Of a stretch of DNA of 14,423 nucleotides, positions 1 through 5,964 are shown one piece after another. Positions within the stretch are counted from its first letter, which is position 1. Each line of letters opens with the position of its first letter. The notes beneath the pieces are model-generated. The model was not told the DNA's origin. It did no database searches and was given only the letters and a program-made list of their open reading frames with translations. This stretch comes from UBA1227 sp045629305 (GTDB taxonomy: Bacteria; Bacillota; Clostridia; Oscillospirales; Acutalibacteraceae). Position numbers and translations under genes: made by a program. The stretch spans positions 1 through 14,423 of the forward strand of contig JAZQQZ010000018.1 in assembly GCA_045629305.1 (NCBI GenBank). Direction: 5' to 3'.

Positions 1-449
1 CGTACCTCTGCAGAGGCCGTGAGAAATACTTTAAGTTCTGCATTTGGAAGAACAACTGTGCCGATATCACGGCCGTCCATAAGGCAATTATTCTCCGCTG
101 CAATTTTCTGTTGCAAGTCGAAAAGGAACTGACGTACAACAGGGATTGCTGATACATTTGATGCTGCCATTGATGCCTCTGGAAGTCTTATATCTTTCGA
201 TACATCCTCTCCATTTAGCATTACCCTCTGTTCACCATCAACGAATGCAAGTTTTACATCTGTATCATCGAGCATTTTCTCGATAGCATCAGCATCTTTC
301 GTGTCAAGGCCCTGACGCAGAGCGTTCAGTCCAACTGCACGATAGAGTGCTCCTGTATCAACATATATAAATCCAAGTTCGGCAGAAACCGCACGACAAA
401 TTGTGCTCTTTCCTGCTCCTCCTGGTCCATCAACTGCGATATTAAACAT
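1..449 (-). CDS. cmk: Cytidylate kinase (partial, 3' end off window)
   Basis: Cytidylate kinase phosphorylates CMP/dCMP to the diphosphates with ATP in the cytoplasm. Reading the minus strand from 449 gives 149 codons starting MFNIAVDGPGGAGKST. This is the cmk P-loop (GPGGAGKST, residues 8-16), followed by YVDTGALYRA around residue 30 and DGRDIGTVV near residue 130, both characteristic of the family. The C-terminal third, including the remaining nucleotide-binding part, lies beyond the left edge, so completeness cannot be judged. The ATG is preceded by TGGAGGATATA, a strong ribosome site in the 11-nt gap after the flavoprotein gene, so the two are almost certainly co-transcribed. An HI0933-family flavoprotein next to cmk is an arrangement I know from Clostridia, where lipid and isoprenoid genes often follow; that continuation is inference. 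Confidence 0.95.
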   Translation of the reverse strand, partial: MFNIAVDGPGGAGKSTICRAVSAELGFIYVDTGALYRAVGLNALRQGLDTKDADAIEKMLDDTDVKLAFVDGEQRVMLNGEDVSKDIRLPEASMAASNVSAIPVVRQFLFDLQQKIAAENNCLMDGRDIGTVVLPNAELKVFLTASAEV

Positions 450-460
450 TATATCCTCCA

Positions 461-1681
461 CTAAATACTATTTCCTGCAAGATAACCTGTTGACCAGGCA
501 ATCTGAAGGTTAAATCCACCGGTATAAGCATCCAAATCAATTACCTCTCCGGCGAAATAGAGACCTGGGACAATCTTCGACTCCATGGTCTTCGGATCTA
601 TCTCTTTAACATCGATTCCACCCGATGTTACAATTGCCTCCTCTATCGGTCTGAAACGTGAGAGAGGAATCTGGAAGTTCTTAAGATTTAGGACAATTGC
701 ATGTCTCTCAACTTTGGTGAGCTGGTTCACTTTCTTCGTCGGTTCAATTCCCGTTCTTTCAACGAAAACCGGAATCATCTTAGAAGGAAGAAGTCCACCG
801 AGTGAATTCTGGAAATCCTTATTTTGAAGTTCTAAGAAATCTCTCTGAATTCTATAATCAAGCCTCTCCTCATCAAGAGCGGGCTTTAGGTCAATAAAGA
901 GTGAATACTGTCCATCAATGATAGTTCTCATATGGGAACTTGCGCTGAGGACAGTTGGACCGGAGACTCCGAAATGTGTGAAGAGAAGTTCTCCGAAGTC
1001 CTTATATATCGGCTTTCCTGACTTGTTTTCAACAATCTTGATACCGACATTTTTAAGTGCAAGTCCCTGCATTTGCTTACAGCATGGGTCTGATGACTCA
1101 ATGGGAACAAGTGATGGAGAGAGCGGGGTCACGGTGTGACCGAGGGCGCGGGCAAGCGCATAGCCGTCACCGGTGGAACCGGTGGTCGGATAGGAAACAC
1201 CTCCGGTGGCAAGGATAACCTTGTCACATTTGTAGGTCTTTCCGCTCTCAGTGACAACGCCACTTGCGTCACTGAGAATCTCGCTTGCGCGCTCATGCAC
1301 AAGTTTTACATTTGACTGTTTGATGTATCTAAAAAGTGCATCAACTATATCAACTGACTTATCTGACACTGGGAAGACTCTGTCGCCTCTCTCAACTTTG
1401 AGTGGCACTCCGAGCTCCTCGAAAAATGACATCGTATCATAAGTCATAAACTGCGCCAATGCGCTAAAGAGAAAGCGACCGTTCACAGGAACATTATCTA
1501 TGAACTTCTTCGGATCGCTTTCCGCATTGGTGACATTGCAACGTCCCTTGCCGGTTATCATAAGCTTGCGGCCGATTTTCTCGTTGCGCTCAAGCAGAGT
1601 CACTTCGTGACCGTTTCGCGCAGCGGTACAGGCCGCCATAACCCCGGCAGGGCCGGCACCAATTACTACAACTTTACTCAT
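461..1681 (-). CDS. HI0933/BaiN-family NAD(P)/FAD-dependent oxidoreductase
   Basis: This is a 406-residue FAD-binding oxidoreductase of the HI0933 family (TIGR00275; also labelled aminoacetone oxidase family, and related to BaiN/RdsA). It starts with a Rossmann dinucleotide motif, GxGPAG at residues 8-13. The family signature GRKLMITGKGRCNVTN follows at 37-52. A glycine-rich FAD closure, GLYFAGEVIDLDAYTGG, lies near the C terminus. Full length matches the family norm of about 400-420 residues. The physiological substrate of most members is unknown, so a specific reaction should not be assigned. The start codon overlaps the end of the upstream regulator gene by 8 nt (ATGAGTAA), which suggests translational coupling, and cmk follows 11 nt later. 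There is no signal peptide or membrane segment, so it is expected in the cytoplasm. Confidence 0.93.
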   Translation of the reverse strand: MSKVVVIGAGPAGVMAACTAARNGHEVTLLERNEKIGRKLMITGKGRCNVTNAESDPKKFIDNVPVNGRFLFSALAQFMTYDTMSFFEELGVPLKVERGDRVFPVSDKSVDIVDALFRYIKQSNVKLVHERASEILSDASGVVTESGKTYKCDKVILATGGVSYPTTGSTGDGYALARALGHTVTPLSPSLVPIESSDPCCKQMQGLALKNVGIKIVENKSGKPIYKDFGELLFTHFGVSGPTVLSASSHMRTIIDGQYSLFIDLKPALDEERLDYRIQRDFLELQNKDFQNSLGGLLPSKMIPVFVERTGIEPTKKVNQLTKVERHAIVLNLKNFQIPLSRFRPIEEAIVTSGGIDVKEIDPKTMESKIVPGLYFAGEVIDLDAYTGGFNLQIAWSTGYLAGNSI

Positions 1682-2549
1682 TAATTATGTCCTCTGCCTT
1701 TTCATAGACATCATATTTGTCCCAGATAGATTCAAGCTCTGAGAATGCGCCGAGGACCTCGTCTCTCCTCTCCATCGTCGACTGGACGATGAGAGCGTTT
1801 ATAAGACTCATCGGTGCTACAAGTGAATCTACGAAAGAGGCCATATTGCTCTTCGCTGTTAGGACATAATTTGAATGTGGAACAATTGGTGATGTGGTGC
1901 TATCTGTGATAGCGATAACCTTAGCACCCTTGTCCTTTACATACTTCAGAGTATTGACAACTGTCTTGGAATAACGTGGAAAACTGATTGCAATGCATAC
2001 GTCATTCTTCTTGATTCTATACGCCTTCTCGAACATCTCGGAGGCACTTGCTGTGTCAATAAGAATGACATTGTCATAAACCATTTTGAAATAAAAATAG
2101 ATGAAGTTCGCAAGCGGAGCAGAACTTCTAATGCCGATGATATAGATTTTATCAGCCTTGTTTATAGCATCTGCAGCCTTGTTGAAATCCTCTCTTGATA
2201 CGCCTGCGAGTGTCTCTTTAATTGATGCTCTATCGTCTGAGAGAACTTTCGTTAGAACGTCCTCAGACGCCATTCTATAGCTTGCAACTTCCATTCTCTG
2301 AAGAGATGTCAGCTGTCCCTTGATATCCTCCTGCAAGGCATCTTGGAACTCCGGATAACCGTCGAAGCCAAGATGCATGGCGAAGCGGACTACTGTCGAC
2401 TCACTGATGTCAGTCTCCGCGCCCAGCTTCGCAGCGGTATAGTAAGCCGCCTTCTCATAATTGTTAAGTACGAAGTCAGCTATTTTCTTATGGCTCTTAG
2501 AGAGTTCCGGATAGATCTCTTCAATTTTAGCAAGCAAAGATTTACTCAT
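1674..2549 (-). CDS. RpiR/MurR-family transcriptional regulator (HTH + SIS)
   Basis: This is a 291-residue DNA-binding regulator of the RpiR family. Residues 1-77 form the HTH_6 domain, with the characteristic stretch ISESTVVRFAMHLGFDGYPE (48-67) covering the recognition helix. Residues from about 125 to 255 form a SIS sugar-phosphate-binding domain: IYIIGIRSS begins at 135 and SFPRYSKTV lies at 189-197. Members usually sense a phosphosugar and control sugar or amino-sugar catabolism, but no sugar gene is adjacent, so the ligand is unknown. Its ATG shares one base with the stop of the upstream membrane-protein gene (TAATG), and its own end overlaps the flavoprotein start by 8 nt. It therefore sits inside an operon with a membrane protein, a flavoprotein and cmk. 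Autoregulation through the leader near 3181-3221 is possible but unproven. Confidence 0.92.
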   Translation of the reverse strand: MSKSLLAKIEEIYPELSKSHKKIADFVLNNYEKAAYYTAAKLGAETDISESTVVRFAMHLGFDGYPEFQDALQEDIKGQLTSLQRMEVASYRMASEDVLTKVLSDDRASIKETLAGVSREDFNKAADAINKADKIYIIGIRSSAPLANFIYFYFKMVYDNVILIDTASASEMFEKAYRIKKNDVCIAISFPRYSKTVVNTLKYVKDKGAKVIAITDSTTSPIVPHSNYVLTAKSNMASFVDSLVAPMSLINALIVQSTMERRDEVLGAFSELESIWDKYDVYEKAEDIINE

Positions 2550-3160
2550 TATTTATCCTCATCTACATCTACAACGTCGTCTGTGATATCAACAACATTG
2601 TCATTATTTTTCTTTTCAAAGTAACTTGTCTTCTTATTTTGGAAAGCATTTGGATTGGCCTTCAAAATAACTTTCTTAACTACTGCATATCCAATTGGAA
2701 CTACGATAAGACCAATTGCACTTCCAACTGTACCAGGGAATACAATCCAACCGAGAAGAGCTGCGATTAGCGCTTCAATAGGACTTACACCGAGTGACTT
2801 GCCACGGATGAATGGTTCCAAAATTTGCTTTATAAGCATAACGAAAATATAAACAATAAGAATCGCAGCACCCATCTTTTTGTCTTCGAAAATCGCTGCA
2901 AAGAATGCCCAAGGGAGCATGCATGCAGAGATACCAAATACAGGTATCGCATCAATAATTGCAATTACAAGAGCAATTGCTGGAATAAGTGGAGCAAAAG
3001 CAATTCCGTTATCAAATTTATGCTCGCAAATAATATCGGCAGTAAAAAGGCCGATGTTCAAAAGAATGAATGTGATCACTGAAATTTTAGCCTGGGATTT
3101 TACCCAATCCCAGCCGCTTGATTTAATTTCATCGATAAATTCCGAAAAACTTCTATACAT
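2549..3160 (-). CDS. Short AI-2E-family-like (COG0628/YtvI-like) membrane protein
   Basis: This 203-residue integral membrane protein has about six hydrophobic segments, roughly at 24-42, 55-75, 80-92, 98-112, 125-142 and 145-162, followed by a charged, acidic tail at 183-203. DAIPVFG at 70-76 and ILEPFIRGKSLGVSP at 113-127, then a glycine-rich final pair of helices, match the C-terminal half of AI-2E/YtvI-family permeases. Those are normally about 350 residues, so this is a shortened relative; the N-terminal 50 residues look different. The ATG follows TAAGGAGG at a normal distance, and no longer in-frame start was found. It is the first gene of the left operon and is coupled to the RpiR gene by TAATG. 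Transported substrate is unknown. Family membership is moderately sure; function is not. Confidence 0.75.
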   Translation of the reverse strand: MYRSFSEFIDEIKSSGWDWVKSQAKISVITFILLNIGLFTADIICEHKFDNGIAFAPLIPAIALVIAIIDAIPVFGISACMLPWAFFAAIFEDKKMGAAILIVYIFVMLIKQILEPFIRGKSLGVSPIEALIAALLGWIVFPGTVGSAIGLIVVPIGYAVVKKVILKANPNAFQNKKTSYFEKKNNDNVVDITDDVVDVDEDK

Positions 3161-3180
3161 AGTGAAGCCTCCTTAAAATT

Positions 3181-3196
3181 TGGGGAAACTACCCCA
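3181..3196. repeat. Short palindrome in leader of left operon
   Basis: TGGGG-aaacta-CCCCA is a perfect 5-bp inverted repeat lying just upstream of the TAAGGAGG ribosome site of the membrane-protein gene and downstream of its predicted promoter. It could be an operator, for example for the RpiR protein of the same operon, or a small leader hairpin. An 8-bp direct repeat, CACTTTAA, lies beside it at 3195-3202 and again at 3214-3221. Sequence alone does not decide the role. Confidence 0.45.
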
Positions 3197-3220
3197 CTTT
3201 AACTATGAAATATCACTTTA

Positions 3221-3249
3221 ATAATATCTTATTTTACTTGCTTTTTCAA
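3221..3249 (-). promoter_or_regulatory. Sigma-A-type promoter of left operon
   Basis: On the minus strand TTGAAA (3249-3244) is followed after exactly 17 nt by TATTAT (3226-3221), each one mismatch from consensus. Transcription would begin near 3213 and give a leader of about 50 nt containing the TGGGG/CCCCA palindrome before the TAAGGAGG site. It would drive the membrane protein, regulator, flavoprotein and cmk. Confidence 0.65.
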
Positions 3250-3266
3250 TAAATAATATATAAAAT
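3238..3266 (+). promoter_or_regulatory. Candidate promoter of coiled-coil membrane protein gene
   Basis: TTGCTT (3238-3243), a 17-nt spacer and TAAAAT (3261-3266) form a moderate sigma-A-like promoter about 33 nt before the start codon. Its -35 box overlaps the -35 of the divergent minus-strand promoter. The region is very AT-rich, so chance matches are easy; TATAAA at 3259-3264 is an alternative -10. Confidence 0.4.
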
Positions 3267-3299
3267 AAATATGTAACTTTATCCAAGGAGGAAGACTTT

Positions 3300-4250
3300 A
3301 TGGATGAACTTAGATCTCTAAAAAAAGAGAACGCAGAACTCAAAGCTCGCAACGCCAAGCTTTACAGAGACTGCGTTTCTTTTGCGAAAAAAATTAAGGC
3401 AAATGAGAATTTAGAGCTTCGCATTTCAGAGCTTGAGGCAGAAAACGAAGAACTCAAGTCTGAAATCACCCGTCTCGCCTCCTCCGAGGCACTTCCTGAA
3501 TACGACGAAGAGATTGAAATCGATATCCAACCAGATGACGAAGAGGAAATCGAAGAAGAAGTCGTAGAAGAAATCGAAGAAATTGAAGAAGACGAAATAG
3601 AAGAAAAAATAGAAATTGAACTTGGTGCTAAGAACAATCCTCCACAGCCGGAGATTGATCCAAACGAGGCACCAAAGAATCATAGTAAGCACAAGCATTC
3701 TCCAGTTAGAACTTTCTTTAGAACAATCTTCTGGATTTTCCTTATCTTCTCACTTTTAGTTGGTATTGTAAGTGGTGTTGCATATCTCTTTAGCAACAGT
3801 TTTAAGGATTATTCAGTAGCTGGCTATCGCTTCGCTACAGTTAAGAACAATCTTATGGCTCCAGAGGTTGACGACGATGATGTAATTCTAATTAAGTACT
3901 GCGACCTTGAAGGAATCCCACTTGATTCACTCGTTCTTACAACCAAGGAAAAAGCTGGTGTTGCAGCCATGAAGAGTGTTGACATTGTCAACGGCGAAAA
4001 GCTCGCAACAGTTAAAGATTGCGAAGGCGAATACACAGTAAACGAGAACCAATTCTATGGTCGTGTAATGTTCACTATCCCTTATCTCGGAAGCGTTGTC
4101 GCTTATGCATGTGCTAATCAATATCAATATCTTGGCATAGTTGTAGGCGCCAATCTCTTGTTCATTATTCTCCTTGTTATCTTCCCTTCTAACAAAGCAA
4201 GGGCACCTAAACTTGGAAAAGATTACACAGTTGACGATTTTACAATATAA
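3300..4250 (+). CDS. Coiled-coil membrane protein with degenerate SipW-like signal peptidase domain
   Basis: This is a 316-residue protein with an ATG preceded by AAGGAGG. Residues 1-60 form a charged heptad-like coiled coil (LRSLKKENAEL and similar). Residues 64-108 are dominated by Glu/Asp and Ile, and a His/Lys linker follows near 128-134. A transmembrane helix lies at about 139-164, and a second hydrophobic stretch runs from about 266 to 296. The part from 170 to 297 aligns by eye with SipW/S26B signal peptidases: GYRFATV, then NNLMAP at 183-188 where the active SGSMEP motif is expected, DVILIK, a strand before NGEKLATVKD, and YGRVMFTIPYLGSVV at 253-267. Ser is replaced by Leu185 and the THR His by Met224, so peptidase activity is not expected; Asp240 may correspond to the third catalytic position. 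The role is unknown. It is transcribed divergently from the RpiR operon. The signal-peptidase relationship is inference from motif order. Confidence 0.7.
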   Translation: MDELRSLKKENAELKARNAKLYRDCVSFAKKIKANENLELRISELEAENEELKSEITRLASSEALPEYDEEIEIDIQPDDEEEIEEEVVEEIEEIEEDEIEEKIEIELGAKNNPPQPEIDPNEAPKNHSKHKHSPVRTFFRTIFWIFLIFSLLVGIVSGVAYLFSNSFKDYSVAGYRFATVKNNLMAPEVDDDDVILIKYCDLEGIPLDSLVLTTKEKAGVAAMKSVDIVNGEKLATVKDCEGEYTVNENQFYGRVMFTIPYLGSVVAYACANQYQYLGIVVGANLLFIILLVIFPSNKARAPKLGKDYTVDDFTI

Positions 4251-4266
4251 AGTTTTTGTATAAATC

Positions 4267-4295
4267 TTGAATTATATTAATTTAAGTGTTAAAAT
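4267..4295 (+). promoter_or_regulatory. Promoter of the SDR-zinc ribbon gene
   Basis: TTGAAT (4267-4272), a 17-nt spacer and TAAAAT (4290-4295) resemble a sigma-A promoter. Transcription would begin near 4302, giving a leader of about 50 nt that opens with an A/T-only inverted repeat (4303-4309 with 4314-4320, loop TTTT) and ends in GGGAGG at 4341-4345. No terminator is visible after the preceding gene, so read-through is also possible. Confidence 0.55.
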
Positions 4296-4354
4296 CTTGA
4301 AGATAATAATTTTTTATTATTGAGATAAAAAATATTTTTTGGGAGGAAAAACCA

Positions 4355-5911
4355 ATGGCAAAGGCAAAGGTAAAAACAGTATTTATTACTGGTGCTTCAG
4401 GTAACATGGGTTGGGCTTCTTTCAAGCAGATCTATGATAACCGTCCTGATCTCAACATCACAGTTCTTCTTCGTGATTCTAAGAAGAATAGAGAAAAGTT
4501 CGCACAGTTCCTTGGCGATCCACGTGTAAAGATCGTTTGGGGCGACTTTTCTGATTACGACGCAATTCTTGAGTGCGTAACAGGTGCATCTTACGTTCTC
4601 CACATCGGTGGTCTCGTATCTCCTGCAGCTGATTACTGGCCAAAGAAAACACTTAAGACAAACGTTACAGCAGCAGAAAATATCGTAAAGGCAGTTAAAG
4701 CTCAGAAGAACCCTGATAGCATCACAGTATGCTACATCGGTACTGTTGCTGAGACAGGTAACCGTCCATATGGTATCCACTGGGGTCGTACAGGTGACCC
4801 TCTTAAGATTTCTGTATATGACCATTATGCTATTTCTAAAGTTCAGGCTGAGCGTGTATTCGCAGAGTCAGGTCTTAAGAAATGGGTTTCAATGCGTCAG
4901 TCAGGTATCCTCTATCCAGAAATTCTCAAGAATATGGACCCTATCATGTTCCACGTTCCAATGAACGATGTACTTGAGTGGGCTACAGTTGATGACTCTG
5001 CTATCCTTATGGAGCATCTCTGCAACGACAATATTCCTGATGAGTTCTACAGATCATTCTACAACATCGGTTCTGGTGATACATACAGACTCACACTCTA
5101 CCAGTTCGAGGATCTTCTCCTCTGGGCTATCGGTATGGGTCATGACGCTTCTAAGCGTATCTTTAAGCCAAACTGGTTCATCGATAGAAACTTCCACGGT
5201 CAGTGGTATGCTGACTCTGACGTTCTTGAGGAGTATCTCCACTTCCGTCAGAACATCCCAGCAGAGCAGTACTTTGCTAACATGTCTAAGAAGATTCCAT
5301 CATTCTATCAGCTTTCAGCTGTTACACGTGTACCTGGTATCTCAGATATCACTCGTGTTGCTCTTGGCTCAATCGCTAAGGACAAGAGATTCGGTACAAG
5401 AACATGGATTGCTACTAACAATGCTGAGCGTATGAACGCTTACTGGGGTGACACAGAGTCATTCGGTATGGAGCATTGGAAGAAGCTTCCTACAGAGTGG
5501 AAAGATTGGGAGCTTATGACTCCTAACCGCGACATCGCTGAGGCTGACAAGTTCAAACTCGATCATGGTTATGATGAGAGCAAGAAGCTTGAAGATCTTA
5601 CAGTTAACGATCTTAAGGCAGCTGCTAAATTCCGTGGCGGTGAGTATCTTGATTCTAAGAAACCAGCAGACGTTTATGCTCCTTCACATTGGAAGTGCGC
5701 ATTCGGTCACGAGTTTGACATGTCTGTTAACACAGTACTCAAGGGCGGCCACTGGTGCCCAGAGTGCGATCCATGGCCATGGAACTATGATGCAATCGCT
5801 AAGGTAAACCCATTCTTTGCACAGGTTTGGTATGCAGACCACGGCAAGAACGAAGACCTTTGCCAGGGCGAGGAAATTTACAGAGATTACGACGAGTATC
5901 AGAAGAAGTAA
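4355..5911 (+). CDS. Extended SDR (NAD-dependent epimerase/dehydratase fold) with C-terminal zinc-ribbon module
   Basis: This is a 518-residue protein. The N-terminal 330 or so residues form an extended short-chain dehydrogenase. It has TGASGNMG at 12-19 (the TGxxGxxG NAD(P) motif), GD at 63-64, the strand CYIGT at 126-130 with Thr130 in the usual Ser/Thr site, and the catalytic YxxxK as Tyr158-Lys162 (YAISK). The substrate cannot be read from sequence; sugar-nucleotide or related chemistry is typical of the fold. After a linker, residues about 415-471 carry FRGGEYLD, WKCAFGH and GGHWCPEC. Cys448, His452, Cys468 and Cys471 are likely zinc ligands, resembling the repeated zinc-ribbon modules (W-C-GH...CPxC) found in some nuclease-associated proteins. 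Codon choice is strongly biased (GGT, CTT/CTC, ATC, AAG), suggesting high expression. It has its own promoter, a GGGAGG ribosome site and a strong terminator, so it is probably monocistronic. Domain assignment is sure; function is unknown. Confidence 0.85.
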   Translation: MAKAKVKTVFITGASGNMGWASFKQIYDNRPDLNITVLLRDSKKNREKFAQFLGDPRVKIVWGDFSDYDAILECVTGASYVLHIGGLVSPAADYWPKKTLKTNVTAAENIVKAVKAQKNPDSITVCYIGTVAETGNRPYGIHWGRTGDPLKISVYDHYAISKVQAERVFAESGLKKWVSMRQSGILYPEILKNMDPIMFHVPMNDVLEWATVDDSAILMEHLCNDNIPDEFYRSFYNIGSGDTYRLTLYQFEDLLLWAIGMGHDASKRIFKPNWFIDRNFHGQWYADSDVLEEYLHFRQNIPAEQYFANMSKKIPSFYQLSAVTRVPGISDITRVALGSIAKDKRFGTRTWIATNNAERMNAYWGDTESFGMEHWKKLPTEWKDWELMTPNRDIAEADKFKLDHGYDESKKLEDLTVNDLKAAAKFRGGEYLDSKKPADVYAPSHWKCAFGHEFDMSVNTVLKGGHWCPECDPWPWNYDAIAKVNPFFAQVWYADHGKNEDLCQGEEIYRDYDEYQKK

Positions 5912-5924
5912 TTTCCTATAAAGA

Positions 5925-5952
5925 AAGACCTGCTGAGAAATCAGCAGGTCTT
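5925..5952 (+). terminator. Intrinsic terminator between convergent units
   Basis: AAGACCTGCTGA and TCAGCAGGTCTT form a perfect 12-bp stem around a GAAA loop, followed on the plus strand by TTATTTTTTAT. It lies 13 nt after the SDR stop codon and 12 nt beyond the pyrB stop on the other strand. The minus strand continues TCTTTCTTTAT after the stem, so it may stop the pyrimidine operon as well. Confidence 0.9.
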
Positions 5953-5964
5953 ATTTTTTATATT

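Noticed and set aside
3538..3615. GAAGAA/GAAATC-rich stretch that looks like a tandem DNA repeat
   Set aside because: It simply encodes the Glu/Ile-rich segment of the coiled-coil protein; units are irregular and no array structure is present.
4303..4320. A/T-only hairpin as a terminator for the upstream gene
   Set aside because: The 7-bp stem has no G-C pair and so would be too weak to terminate; at most it sits at the 5' end of the SDR transcript.
4397..4825. 142-codon minus-strand open frame opposite the SDR gene
   Set aside because: It overlaps the Rossmann-domain coding region entirely and has no ribosome site or family resemblance.
4968..5435. 155-codon open frame in another plus-strand frame inside the SDR gene
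   Set aside because: It is a shadow of the biased codon use of the SDR gene; its translation is rich in Ser/Leu/Thr without motifs.
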